Source: Pomphorhynchus laevis (lineage: Eukaryota > Acanthocephala > Palaeacanthocephala > Echinorhynchida > Pomphorhynchidae). Taken from it: a DNA stretch of 64,000 bases. The position numbers and the translations under genes are program-made. Numbering within the stretch: position 1 is the stretch's first letter; each line of letters starts with the position of its first letter. The stretch covers positions 1 to 64,000 of the forward strand of contig WNNJ02001114.1 in NCBI GenBank assembly GCA_012934845.2. Direction: 5' to 3'. Below the pieces are notes generated by a model. The model ran no database searches. It was not told where the DNA came from and saw only the letters and a program-made list of their open reading frames with translations. Below are positions 28,583 to 43,400 of this stretch, piece by piece.

Positions 28583-30518
28583 ATTATAAAATTATAAAAA
28601 AATTTATAATTTTGATGTGATAATATATTAAACAACGTATTACAATTTTAATATATTGACCGAGGATAAATAAAACACAATTTGCTTCTTCATTTTACTA
28701 CCTATGAATAAACGGACATGAGAAATACATAAATCTGTAATATTATAAAATGATAAAATAATTTATAATTATGATGTGATAAAATATTAAAAAAATTATT
28801 TCAATTTTAAAATATTGACGAAGGATGAATAAAACACAATTTGCTTCTTTATTTGACTACCTGTTAATAAACGGAATAAGAAATTAATAAATCTGGTATA
28901 TTATGAAATTAAATAATAATTAATAATTATGATGTGATTTTATAATAAAAATCGTATTACAATTTTTAAATATTGACGGAGGATCAATAAAACACAATTT
29001 GCTTCTTCATTTGACTAACTGTTAATAAACGGACATGAGAAATACATGAAATTATAAATAATACATTATATATAAATTATACATAATATTATAGAATTAC
29101 AAAATAATTTATAATTATGATGTGTTAATATATTAAATAAGGTATTACAATTTAAAAATATTGACAGAGGATTAATAAAATACAATTGGCTTCTTTATTT
29201 GACTACCTGTTTATTAACGGACATGAGAAATATATAAATCTGTAATATTAAAAAAATTTAAAATAATATGTAATTTTGATGTGATAATATATTTAAAAAC
29301 TTATTACAATTTTAAAATATTGACGGGGGATAAATAAAACACAATTTGCTTCTTCATTTGACTACCTGTTTATAAACGGACCTGAGAAATACAAAAATCT
29401 GTAATATAAAATAATTACAAAATAATTAATAATTTTGATGTGATAATATATTAAACAACGAATTGCAATTTTAAAATATTGACGGAGGATTAAAAAAACA
29501 CAATTTGCTTCTTCATTTGACTACCTATTAATAAACGGACATGAGAAATACATAAATCTGTAATATTATAAAATTAAAAAATTATTTATAATTTTGATGC
29601 TATAAAATATTAAATAAAGTTTTACAATTTTAAAATATTGGCGGGGATTTATAGAACACAATTTGCATCTTAATTTGACTACCTATTAATAAACGGACAT
29701 GCGAAATACATAAATCTGTAATATTAAAAATTTTAAAATAATTTATAATAATGATGTGATAATATATTAAATAACATATTACAATTTTTAAATATTGACG
29801 GACGATGAATAAAACACAATTTGCTTCTTTATTTGACTCCCTGTTTAAAAACGGACATGAGAAAGACATAAATCTGTACTATTAAAAAAATTATAAAATA
29901 ATTTATAATTATGATGTGATAATATATTAAATAAAGTATTACAATTTTAAAATATTGACGGAGGATTAATAAAACACAATTTGCTTCTTCATTTGACTAC
30001 CCGTTAAAAAACGGACATGAAAAATACAAAAATCTGTAAAATCATAAAATTACAAAATAATTAATAATGTTGATGTAATAATATATTTAATAAAGCATTA
30101 CAATTTTTAAATATTGACGGAGGATTAATAAAACACAACTTGCTTCTTTATTTGACTTACTGTGAATAAACGGACATGAGAAATACATAAATCTGTAATA
30201 TTACAAAATTATAAAAAAAATTATAATTTTGATGTGATAATATATTTAACAACGTATTACAATTTTAAAATATTGACGGAGGATTTATATAACACAATTT
30301 GCTTCTTCATTTGACTACCTGTTAATAAACGGAATTAAGAAATACATAAATATGTAATATTAAAAATTTTAAAATAATTTATAATAATTATGTGATAAAA
30401 TATTAAACAACGTATTGCAATTTTAAAATATTGACGAAGGATTAATAAAACACAATATGCTTCTTTATTTGACTACTTGTTTAAAAACGGACATGAGAAA
30501 GACATAAATCTGTAATAT
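28583..30518. repeat. Duplicated satellite segment C, copy 2
   Basis: Near-identical to 21485-23420 at offset 7098, including the odd insert at about 29044. It differs mainly in one replaced monomer at about 29910-30080. High identity over about 1.9 kb of otherwise diverged monomers points to a fairly recent duplication. Confidence 0.87.
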
Positions 30519-33500
30519 TATAAAATAAAAAAAATAATTTATAATTATGATGTGATAATATATAGAATAACGTATAATATTCTAAAATATTGACGGTAAA
30601 TTTATAAAACACAATTTGCTTCTTCATTTGACTAGTTGTCAATAAACGGACATGTGAAATACATAAATCTGTAATATCATAAAATTATATAATAATTTAT
30701 AATTATGATGTGATAATATATTAAATAACGTATTAATATTCTAAAATATTGACGGAGGATTTATAAAACACAATTTGATTCTTCATTTGACTACCTGTTA
30801 ATAAACGGACATGAGAAATACATAAATCTGTAATTTTATAAAATTAAAAAAAATAATTTATAATTATGATGTGATAATATATTAAATAACGTATCACAAT
30901 TTTAAAATATTGACAGAGGATTAATAAAACACAATTTGCTTCTTCATTTGACAACCTGTTAAAAAACAAACATGAGAAATACATAAATCTGTAATATCAT
31001 AAAATTATATAATAATTTATAATTGTGATGTAATAATATATTAAAAATCGTATTAATATTCTAAAATATTGACGGTGGATTAATAAAACACAATTTGCTT
31101 CTTCATTTGACTACCTGTTAATAAACAGACCTGAGAAATACAAATATCTGATATATATTTTAAAATTATTAAAAATTTATAATTATGATGTGATAATATA
31201 TTAAATACCGTATTACAATTTTAAAATATTGACGGAGGATCAATAAAACACAATTCGCTTCTTCATTTGACTACCTGTTAATAAACAGACATGAGAAATA
31301 TATAAATCGGTAATATTACAAAATTATAAAATAATTTCTAATTATGATTTGATAATATATTAAATAACGTATTACAATTTTAAAATATTGACGGAGGATT
31401 TATAAAACACAATTTGATTCTTCATTTGACTACCTGTTAATAAACGGACATGAGAAATACATAAATCTGTAATTTTATAAAATTAAAAAAAATAATTTAT
31501 AATTATGATGTGATAATATATTAAATAACGTATCACAATTTTAAAATATTGACGGAGGATTAATAAAACACAATTTGCTTCTTCATTTGACAACCTGTTA
31601 AAAAACGGACATGAGAAATACATAAATCTGTAATATCATATAATTATATAAGAATTTATAATTATGATGTGATAATATATTAAATAACGTATTAATATTC
31701 TAAAATATTGACGGTGGATTAATAAAACACAATTTGCTTCTTCATTTGACTACTTGTTAATAAACGGACATGAGAAATACAAAAATCTGTAATTTTATAA
31801 AATTACAAAATAATTTATAATTATGCTGAGATAATATATTAAACAAGGTATTACAATTTTAAAATATTGACGGAGGATTAATAAAAAACACAATTTGATT
31901 CTTCATTTGACTACCTGTTAATAAACGGACATGAGAAATACATAAATCTGTAATATTATAAAATTAAAAAAATAATTTATAATTATGATGTGATAATATA
32001 TTAAATAACGTATAATATTCTAAAATATTGACGGTGGATTAATAAAACACAATTTGCTTCTTCATTTGACTACTTGTTAATAAACGGACATGAGAAATAC
32101 ATAAATCTGTAATATCATAAAATTATATAATAATTTATAATTATGATGTGATAATATATTAAATAACGTATTAATATTCTAAAATATTGACGGAGGATTT
32201 ATAAAACACAATTTGATTCTTCATTTGACTACCTGTTAATAAACGGACATGAGAAATACATAAATCTGTAATTTTATAAAATTAAAAAAAATAATTTATA
32301 ATTATGATGTGATAATATATTAAATAACGTATCACAATTTTAAAATATTGACAGAGGATTAATAAAACACAATTTGCTTCTTCATTTGACAACCTGTTAA
32401 AAAACGGACATGAGAAATACATAAATCTGTAATATCATATAATTATATATGAATTTATAATTATGATGTGATAATATATTGAATAACGTATTAATATTCT
32501 AAAATATTGACGGTGGATTAATAAAACACAATTTGCTTCTTCATTTGACTACCTGTTAATAAACGGACATGAGAAATACATAAATCTGTAATATCATAAA
32601 ATTATATAATAATTTATAATTATGATGTGATAATATATTAAATAACGTATTAATATTCTAAAATATTGACGGTGGATTAATAAAACACAATTTGCTTCTT
32701 CATTTGACTACCTGTTAATAAACAGACATGAGAAATACAAATATCTGTTATATTATAAAATTATTAAAAATTTATAATTATGATGTGATAATATATTAAA
32801 TACCGTATTACAATTTTAAAATATTGACGGAGGATCAATAAAACACAATTCGCTTCTTCATTTGACTACCTGTTAATAAACAGACATGAGAAATATATAA
32901 ATCGGTAATATTACAAAATTATAAAATAATTTCTAATTATGATTTGATAATATATTAAATAACGTATTACAATTTTAAAATATTGACGGAGGATTTATAA
33001 AACACAATTTGATTCTTCATTTGACTACCTGTTAATAAACGGACATGAGAAATACATAAATCTGTAATTTTATAAAATTAAAAAAAATAATTTATAATTA
33101 TGATGTGATAATATATTAAATAACGTATCACAATTTTAAAATATTGACGGAGGATTAATAAAACACAATTTGCTTCTTCATTTGACAACCTGTTAAAAAC
33201 GGACATGAGAAATACAAAAATCTGTAATATCATATAATTATATAAGAATTTATAATTATGATGTGATAATATATTAAACAACGTATTAATATTCTAAAAT
33301 ATTGACGGTGGATTAATAAAACACAATTTGCTTCTTCATTTGACTACTTGTTAATAAACGGACATGAGAAATACAAAAATCTGTAATTTTATAAAATTAC
33401 AAAATAATTTATAATTATGCTGAGATAATATATTAAACAAGGTATTACAATTTTAAAATATTGACGGAGGATTTATAAAACACAATTTGATTCTTCATTT

Positions 33501-34204
33501 GACTACCTGTTAATAAACGGACATGAGAAATACATAAATCTGTAATATTATAAAATTGAAAAAAATAATTTATAATTATGATGTGATAATATATTAAATA
33601 ACGTATCACAATTATAAAATATTGACGGAGGATTAATAAAACACAATTTGCTTCTTCATTTGACAACCTGTTAAAAAACGGACATGAGAAATACATAAAT
33701 CTGTAATATCATAAAATTATATAATAATTTATAATTATGATGTGATAATATATTAAATAACGTATTAATATTCTAAAATATTGACGGTGGATTAATAAAA
33801 CACAATTTGCTTCTTCATTTGACTACTTGTTAATAAACGGACATGAGAAATACATAAATGTGTAATATTAAAAAATTCTAAAATAATTTATAATTATGAT
33901 GTGATAATATATTAAATAACGTATTACAATTTTAAAATATTGAAAGAGGGTTAATAAAACACAATTTGCTTCTTCATTTGACTACCTGCTAATAAACGGA
34001 CATGAGAAATACATAAATCTGTAATATCATAAAATAATATAATAATTTATAATTATGATGTGATAATAAATTAAACAACGTATTACAATTTTAACATATT
34101 GCGGAGGATCAATAAAACACAATTTGCTTCTTCTTTTGACTACCAGTTAAAAAAACGGATAGGAGAAATACAAATATCTGTAAAATTATAAAATTATAAA
34201 TTAT

Positions 34205-34880
34205 TTATAATTCTGATGTGATAAAATATTAAATAAAGTATTATTTAATTAAATAAAGTATTAAAAGATTAAAAAAAAATTTATAATTATGATGTGATAA
34301 TATATTAAATAACGTATTACAATTTTATAATATTGACCGAGGATTAATTAAACACAATTTGCTTCTTCATTTGACTACCTGTTAATAAACAGACATGATA
34401 AATACAAATATCTGCAATATTATAAAATTTAATAATAATTTATAAATATGATGTTATTATATATTAAATAGCGTATTACAATTTTAAAATATTGACGGAG
34501 GATTCATTAAACACAATTTGTTCTTAATTTGACTACCTGTTAATGAACGGACATGAGAAATACATAAATCTGTAATATTATAAAATTTAAAAATAATTTA
34601 TAATTATGATGTGATAATATATTAAACAACATATTACAATTTAAAAATATCGAGGCAAGATAAATAAAACACAATTTGCTTTTTCATTTGACTACCTGTT
34701 TGTAAGCAGACATGATAAATACAAAAAATCTGTAATATTATTGTATTATACAATAATTTATAATTATAATGTTATAATATATTAAATAACGAATTAATAT
34801 TTTTGAATATTGACGAAGGATTAATAAAACACAATTCGCTTCTTCATTTGACTACCTGTTAATAAACGGACATGAGAAAT
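34205..34880. repeat. Rearranged satellite segment D, copy 1
   Basis: Contains an atypical short stretch (TTATTTAATTAAATAAAG at 34241) and the ATCGAGGCAAGAT monomer subtype at about 34649. It matches 38180-38850 at an offset of 3977 bp, almost exactly 25 monomers. Immediately after it, 34890-35000 is a scrambled, shortened monomer. Confidence 0.75.
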
Positions 34881-37800
34881 ACAAATATCTGTTATATTAT
34901 AAAATTAAAAAAAATAAATTATTAAAAATTATATAATTTGATGATGTTCATTTGAGAATACAAATATCTGTTATATTATAAAATTATTAAAAATTTATAA
35001 TTATGATGTGAGAATATATATTAAATACCGTATTACAATAAAAAAAATTGACGGTGGATCAATAAAACACAATTCGCTTCTTCATTTGACTACCTGTTAA
35101 TAAACGGACATGAGAAATACATAAATCAAATATTACAAAATTATAAAATAATTTCTAATTATGATTTGATAATATATTAAATAACGTATTACAATTTTAA
35201 AATATTGACGGAGGATTTATAAAACACAATTTGATTCTTCATTTGACTACCTGTTAATAAACGGACATGAGAAATACATAAATCTGTAATTTTATAAAAT
35301 TAAAAAAAAAATTTATAATTATGATGTGATAATATATTAAATAACGTATCACAATTTTTAAATATTGACAGAGGATTAATAAAACACAATTTGCTTCTTC
35401 ATTTGACAACCTGTTAAGAAACGGACATAAGAAATACAAAAATCTGTAATATCATATAATTATATAAGAATTTTTAATTAAGATGTGATAATATAATAAA
35501 CAACGTATTAATATTCTAAAATATTGACGGTAGATTAATAAAACACAATTTACTTCTTCATTTGACTACTTGTTAATAAACGGACATGAAAAATACAAAA
35601 ATCTGTAATTTTATAAAATTAAAAAAAATAATTTATAATTATGATGTGATAATATATTAAATAACTTATCACAATTTTAAAATATTGACGGAGGATTAAT
35701 AAAACACAATTTGCTTCTTCATTTGACAACCTGTTAAAAAACGGACATGAGAAATACAAAAATCTGTAATATCATATAATTATATAAGAATTTATAATTA
35801 TGATGTGATAATATAATAAACAACGTATTAATATTCTAAAATATTGACGGTGGATTAATAAAACACAATTTGATTCTTCATTTGACAACCTGCTAAGAAA
35901 CGGACATGAGAAATACATAAATCTGTAATATCATAAAATTATATAACAATTTATAATTATGATGTGATAGTATATTAAATAACTTATTTATATTCTAAAA
36001 TATTTACGGTGGATTAATAAAACACAATTTGCTTCTTCATTTGACTACTTGTTAATTTACGGACATGAGAAATACAAAAATCTGTAATTTTATAAAATTA
36101 CAAAATAATTTATAATTATGCTGAGATAATATATTAAACAGGGTATTACAATTTTAAAATATTGACAAAGGATTTATAAAAAACAATTTGATTCTTCATT
36201 TGACTACCTGTTAATAAACGGACATGAGAAATACATAAATCTGTAATATTAAAAAATTATTAAAAATAATTTATAATTATGGTGTGATAATATATTGAAT
36301 AACGTATAATATTCTAAAATATTAACGGTGGATTAATAAATCACAATTTGCTTCTTTATTTGACTACTTGTTAATAAACGGACATGAGAAATACATAAAT
36401 CTGTAATATCATAAAATTATATAATAATTTATAATTATGATGTGATAATATATTAAATAACGTATTAAAATTCTAAAATATTGACAGAGGATTTATAAAA
36501 CACAATTTTATTTTTCATTTGACTACCTGTTAATAAACGGACATGAGAAATACATAAATCTGTAATTTTATAAAATTAAAAAAAATAATTTATAATTATG
36601 ATGTGATAATATATTAAATAACGTATCACAATTTTAAAATATTGACAGAGGATTAATAAAACACAATTTGCTTCTTCATTTGACAACCTGTTAAAAAACG
36701 GAAATGAGAAATACATAAATCTGTAATATCATATAATTACATATGAATTTATAATTATGATGTGATAATATATTGAATAACGTATTAATATTCTAAAATG
36801 TTGACGTAGGATTAATAAAACACAATTTGCTTCTTCATTTGACCACCTGTTAAAAAACGGACATGAGAAATACATTAATCTGTAATATCATAAAATTATA
36901 AAATAATTTATAATTATGATGTGATAATATATTAAAAATCGTATTTATATTCAAAAATATTGACGGTGGATTAATAAAACACAATTTGCTTCTTCATTTG
37001 ACTACCTGTTAATAAACAGACATGAGAAATACGAATATCTGTTATATTGTAAAATCATTAAAAATAAATAATTATGATGTGATAATATATTAAATACCGT
37101 ATTACAATTTTAAAATATTGACGGAGGATCAATAAAACACAATTCGCTTCTTCATTTGACAACCTGTTAATAAACAGACATAAGAAATATATAAATCGGT
37201 AATATTACAAAATTATAAAATAATTTCTAATTATGATTTGATAATATATTAAATAATGTATTACAATTTTAAAATATTGACGGAGGATTTATAAAACACA
37301 ATTTGATTCTTCATTTGACTACCTGTTAATAAACGAACATGAGAAATACATAAATCTGTAATTTTACAAAATTAAAAAAAAAATTTATAATTATGATGTG
37401 ATAGTATATTAAATACCGTATCACAATTTTAAAATATTGACGGAGGATTAATAAAACACAATTTGCTTCTTCATTTGACAACCTGTTAAAAAACGGACAT
37501 GAGAAATACATAAATCTGTAATATCATAAAATTAAATAATAATTTATAATTATGATGTGATAATATATTAAATAACGTATTAATATTCTAAAATATTGAC
37601 GTTGGATTAATAAAACACAATTTGCTTTGTCATTTGACTACTTGTTAATAAACGGACATGAGAAATACAAAAATCTGTAATTTTAAAGAATTACAAAATA
37701 ATTTATAATTATGCTTAGATAATATATTAAACAAGGTATTACAATTTTAAAATATTGACGATGGATTTATAAAACACAATTTGATTCTTCATTTGACTAC

Positions 37801-38179
37801 CTGTTAATAAACGGACATGAGAAATACATAAGTCTGTAATATTATAAAATTAAAAAAAATAATTTATAATTATGATGTGATAATATATTAAACAACGTAT
37901 CACAATTATAAAATATTGACTAAGGATCATTAAAACACAATTTGCTTCTTCATTTGACAACCTGTTAAAAAACGGACAGGAGAAATACATAAATCTATAA
38001 TATTATAAAATAATATAATAATTTATAATTATGATGTGATAATAAATTTAACAAAGTATTACAATTTTAACATATTGCGGAAAATCAATAACACACAATT
38101 TGCTTCTTCTTTTGACTACCTGTTAAAAAAACGGATAGGAGAAATACAAATATCTAAAAAATTAAAAAATTAAAAATTA

Positions 38180-38850
38180 TTTATAATAATGATGTGATAA
38201 AATATTAAATAAAGTATTATTTAATTAAATAAAGTATTAAAAGATTAAAAAAAGTAATTTATAATTATGATGTGATAATATATCAAATAACGTATTACAA
38301 TTTAATAATATTGACCGAGGATTAATTAAACACAATTTGCTTCTACATTTGACTACCTGTTAATAAACAGACATGATAAATACATAAATCTGTAAGATTA
38401 TAAAATTTGATAATTATTTATAAATATGATGTGTTTTATATATTAAAAAGCGTATTACAATTTTGAAATATTGACGGAGGATTCATTAAACACAATTTGC
38501 TTCTTAATTTGACTACCTGTTAATGAACGGACATGAGAAATACATAAATCTGTAATATTATAAAATTTTAAAATAATTTATAATTATGATGTGATAATAT
38601 ATTAAACAACATATTACAATTTAAAAATATCGAGGCAAGATCAATAAAACACAATTTGCTTCTTTATTTGACTACCTGTTTGTAAGCAGACATGATAAAT
38701 ACATAAATCTGTAATATTATAAAATTATACAATAATTTATAATTATAATGTGATAATATATTAAATAACGAATTAATATTTTCGAATATTGACGGAGGAT
38801 TAATAAAACACAATTTGCTTCTTCATTTGACTACCTGTTAATAAACGGAC
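38180..38850. repeat. Rearranged satellite segment D, copy 2
   Basis: Second copy of the segment at 34205-34880. The same odd TTATTTAATTAAATAAAG string is at 38218, with the same ATCGAGGCAAGAT subtype at about 38629. Confidence 0.75.
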
Positions 38851-40490
38851 AAGAGAAATACATAAATCTGTAATATTACAAAATTAAAAAATAATTTTTA
38901 TTATGATGTGATAATAGATTAAATTAAGTATTCCAATTTTAAAATAGTTGACGCAGGATCAATAAAACACAATTTGCTTCTTCATTTGACTACCTGTTAA
39001 TAAACGGACATAAGAAATACAAATATCTGTTATATTATAAAATTATTAAAAATTTATAATTATGATGTGAGAATATTTATTAAATACCGTATTACAATTT
39101 AAAAAAAAATGACGGAGGATCAATAAAACACAATTCGCTTCTTCATTTGACCACCTGTTAATAAACAGACATGAGAAATATATAAATCTGTAATATTACA
39201 AAATTATAAAATAATTTCTAATTATGATTTGATAATATATTAAATAGCCTATTACAATTTTAAAATATTAACGGATGATTTATAAAACACAATTTGATTC
39301 TTCATTTGACTACCTGTTATAAACGGAAATGAGAAATAGATAAATCTGTAATATCATATAATTACATAAGAATTTATAATTATGATGTGATAATATATTG
39401 AATAACGTATTAATGTTCTAAAATATGAAAGGTGGATTAATAAAACACAATTTGCTTCTTCATTTGACTACTTGTTAATATACGGACATGAGAAATACAA
39501 AAATCTGTAATTTTATTAAATTACAAAATAATTTATAATTATGCTGAGATAATATATTTAACAGGGTATTACAATTTTAAAATATTGACGGAGGATTTAT
39601 AAAACACAATTTGATTCTTCATTTGACTACCTGTTAATAAACGGACATGAGAAATACATAAGTCTGTAATATTATAAAATTAAAAAAAATAATTTATAAT
39701 TATGATGTGATAATATATTAAACAACGTATCACAATTTTAAAATATTGACGGAGGATTAATAAAACACAATTTGCTTCTTCATTTGACAACCTGTTATAA
39801 AACGGACATGAGAAATACATAAATCTGTAATATCATAAAATTATATAATAATTTATAATTATGATGTGATAATATATTAAATAACGTATTAATATTCTAA
39901 AATATTGACGGAGGATTTATAAAACACAAATTGATTCTTCATTTGACCACCTGTTTATAAACAGACATGAGAAATATATAAATCTGTAATATTACAAAAT
40001 TATAAAATAATTTCTAATTATGATTTGATAATATATTAAATAACGTATTACAATTTTAAAATATTGACGGAGGATTTATAAAACACAATTTGATTCTTCA
40101 TTTGACTACCTGTTAATAAACGGACATGAGAAATAGATAAATCTGTAATATCATATAATTACAAAAAGATTTATAATTATGATGTGATAATATATTGAAT
40201 AACGTATTAATATTCTAAAATATTGACGGTGGATTAATAAAACACAATTTGCTTCTTCATTTGACTACTTGTTAATATACGGACATGAGAAATACAAAAA
40301 TCTGAAATTTTATAAAATTACAAAATAATTTATAATTATGCTGAGATAATATATTAAACAGGGTATTACAATTTTAAAATATTGACAGGGGATTTATAAA
40401 ACACAATTTGCTTCTTCATTTGACTACCTGTTAATAAACAGACATGAGAAATACATAAATCTGTAAAAATATCTAATTATAAAATAATGT

Positions 40491-43400
40491 ATAATTATGA
40501 TGTGATAATATATTAAATAACGTATTACAATTTTAAAATATCGACGGAGGATTAATTAAACACAATTTGCTTCTTCATTTGAGTACTTGTTAATAAACGG
40601 ACATGAAAAACACAAAAATCTGTAATATAATAAAATTATAAAATAATTTATAATTATGATGTGATAACATATTAAATACCGTATTACAATTTAAAAATTT
40701 TCAAGAAGTATTTATAAAACACAATTTACTTCTTCATTTGTTTACCTGCTAATAAACGGACATGAGAAATACAAATATCTGTCATATTATAAAATTACAA
40801 AATAAATTATAATTATAATGTGATAACATGTAAAATAACGTATTACAATTTTAAAATATTGACGGAAAATTAATAAAACACAATTTGCTTCTTCATTTGA
40901 CTACTTGTTAATAAACAGACATGAGAAATACATAAATCTGTAATAATATAAAATTATAAAATAATGTATAATTGTGATGTGAGAATATATTAAATAACGT
41001 ATTTCAATTTTAAAAAATTGACGGAGGATAAATTAAACACAATTTGCTTCTTCATTTGATTTCTTGTTAAGAAATGGACATGAGAAATACATAAATCTGT
41101 AATATTAAAAAATTATAAAATAATTTATAATTATGATGTGATAATATATTAAAACACGAATTACAGTTTTAGAGTATTGACCGAGGATTAATAAAACACA
41201 ATTTGCTTCTTTATATGACTACCTGTTAATAAACAGACATGAGAAATACATAAATTTGTAATATTAAAAAATTATAAAATAATTTATAATCATGATGTGA
41301 TAATATATAAAATAACGTATTACAGTTTTAGAGTATTGACGGATAATTAATAAAACACAATTTGCTTCTTAATTGACTACCTGTTAATGAACGGACATGA
41401 GAAATACATAAATCTGTAATATTAAAAAATTATAAAATAATTTATAATCATGATGTGATAATATATTAAAACACGAATTACAGTTTTAGAGTATTGACCG
41501 AGGATTAATAAAACACAATTTGCTTCTTCATATGACTACCTGTTAATAAAAGGACATCAGAAATACAAAAAATCTGTAATATTATTATATAATTATAAAA
41601 TAATTTATAATAATGATGGGATAATATATTAAATAGCGTATTTCAATTTTAAAATATTGTCAGAAGATTAATAAAACACAATTTGCTTCTTAATTTGACT
41701 ACTTGTTAATAAAGAAACATGAGAAATACTTAAATCTGTAATATTATAAAATTAAAAAAAATTATTTATAATTATGATGTGATAATATATTTAATAACTT
41801 ATTACAAATTAAAAATATTGACGGAGGATTAATAAAACACAATTTGCTTCTTCATTTGACTACCTGTTAATAAACGCACATGAGAAATACATAAATCTGT
41901 AATATTGTAAAATTATAAAATAATTTATAATTATGATGTGATAATATATTAAAAAAGGTATTACAATTTTTAAATATTGACAGAAGATTAATAAAACACA
42001 ATTTGCTTCTTAATTTGACTACTTTTTAATAAAGAGACATGAGAAATACAAATATCTGTAATATTATAAAGTTAAAAAAAAATTATAAAATTAAACCATA
42101 TCACTAATTAAAAATATTGACGGAGGATTTATAAAACACAATTTGTTTCTACATTTGACTACCTGTTAATAAACAGACATGAGAACTACATAAATCTGTA
42201 ATAATATAAAATTATAAAATAATGTATAATTATGATGTGATATTATATTAAATAACGTATTACAATTTTAAAATATTGACTAAGGATTAATTAAACACAA
42301 TTTGCTTCTTCATTTGACTACCTGTTAATAAACGGACATCAGAAATGCATAAATCTGTAATATTATTATATAATTATAAAAAAATTTATAAAATTGATGT
42401 GACAATATATATTAAATAGCGTATTACAATTTTAAAATATTGACAGAAGATTAATAAAACACAATTTTCTTCTTAATTTGACTACTTGTTAATAAAGAAA
42501 CATGAGAAATACTTAAATCTGTAATATTATAAAATTAAAAAAAATAATTTATAATTATGATGTGATAATATATTAAATAACTTATCACAAATTAAAAATA
42601 TTGACAGGGGATTAATAAAACACAATTTGCTTCTTCATTTGACTACCTGTTAATAAACGCACATGAGAAATACATAAATCTGTAATATTATAAAATTATA
42701 AAATAATTTATAATTATGATGTGATAATATATTAAAAAAGGTATTACAATTTTTAATATTGACAGAAGATTAATAAAACACAATTTGCTTCTTAATTTGA
42801 CTACTTGTTAATAAAGAGAAATGAGAAATACAAATATCTGTAATATTATTAAGTTAAAAAAAAATTATAAAATTATAACTTTTCACAAATTAAAAATATT
42901 GACGAAAGATTTATAAAACACAATTTGTTTCTACATTTGACTAACTGTTAATAAACAGACATGAGAAATACATAAATCTGTAATAATAGAAAATTATAAA
43001 ATAATGTATTATTATGATGTGATAATATATAAAATATCGTATTACAATTTTAAAATATTGACGGAGGATTTATAAAACACAATTTGTTTCCTCATTTGAC
43101 TACCTGTTTATAAACAGACATGAGAAATACACAAATCTGGATTATTCAATAATTAAAAAAAATAATTTATAATTATGATGTGATAATATATTAAATAACG
43201 TATTACAATTTTAAAATATTGACGTAGAATTAATTAAACACAATTTGCTTCTTCATTTGACTACCTTTTAATAAACGGACATTTAATAAATCTGTAATAT
43301 TATAAAATTAAAAAAATTAATTTATAATTAAGATGTGATAATATATTAAATAACTTATCACAAATTAAAAATATTGACGGAAGATTAGTAAAACACAATT

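Larger units (their letters stand above)
30519..40490. repeat. Satellite subfamily with 4- to 5-monomer higher-order spacing
   Basis: Distinct monomer types follow one another in a recurring order: a TGATTCTTC type, a GACAACCTGTTAAAAAACGG type, an AATATTCTAAAATATTGACGGTGG type and an AATTTCTAATTATGATTTG type. The marker TAATTTTATAAAATTAAAA (and close variants) lies at 30831, 31470, 32269, 33065, 35287, 36563 and 37359. The gaps are about 4, 5, 5, 14, 8 and 5 monomers. This is an imperfect higher-order repeat of about 0.64-0.80 kb. No gene is seen. Confidence 0.8.
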
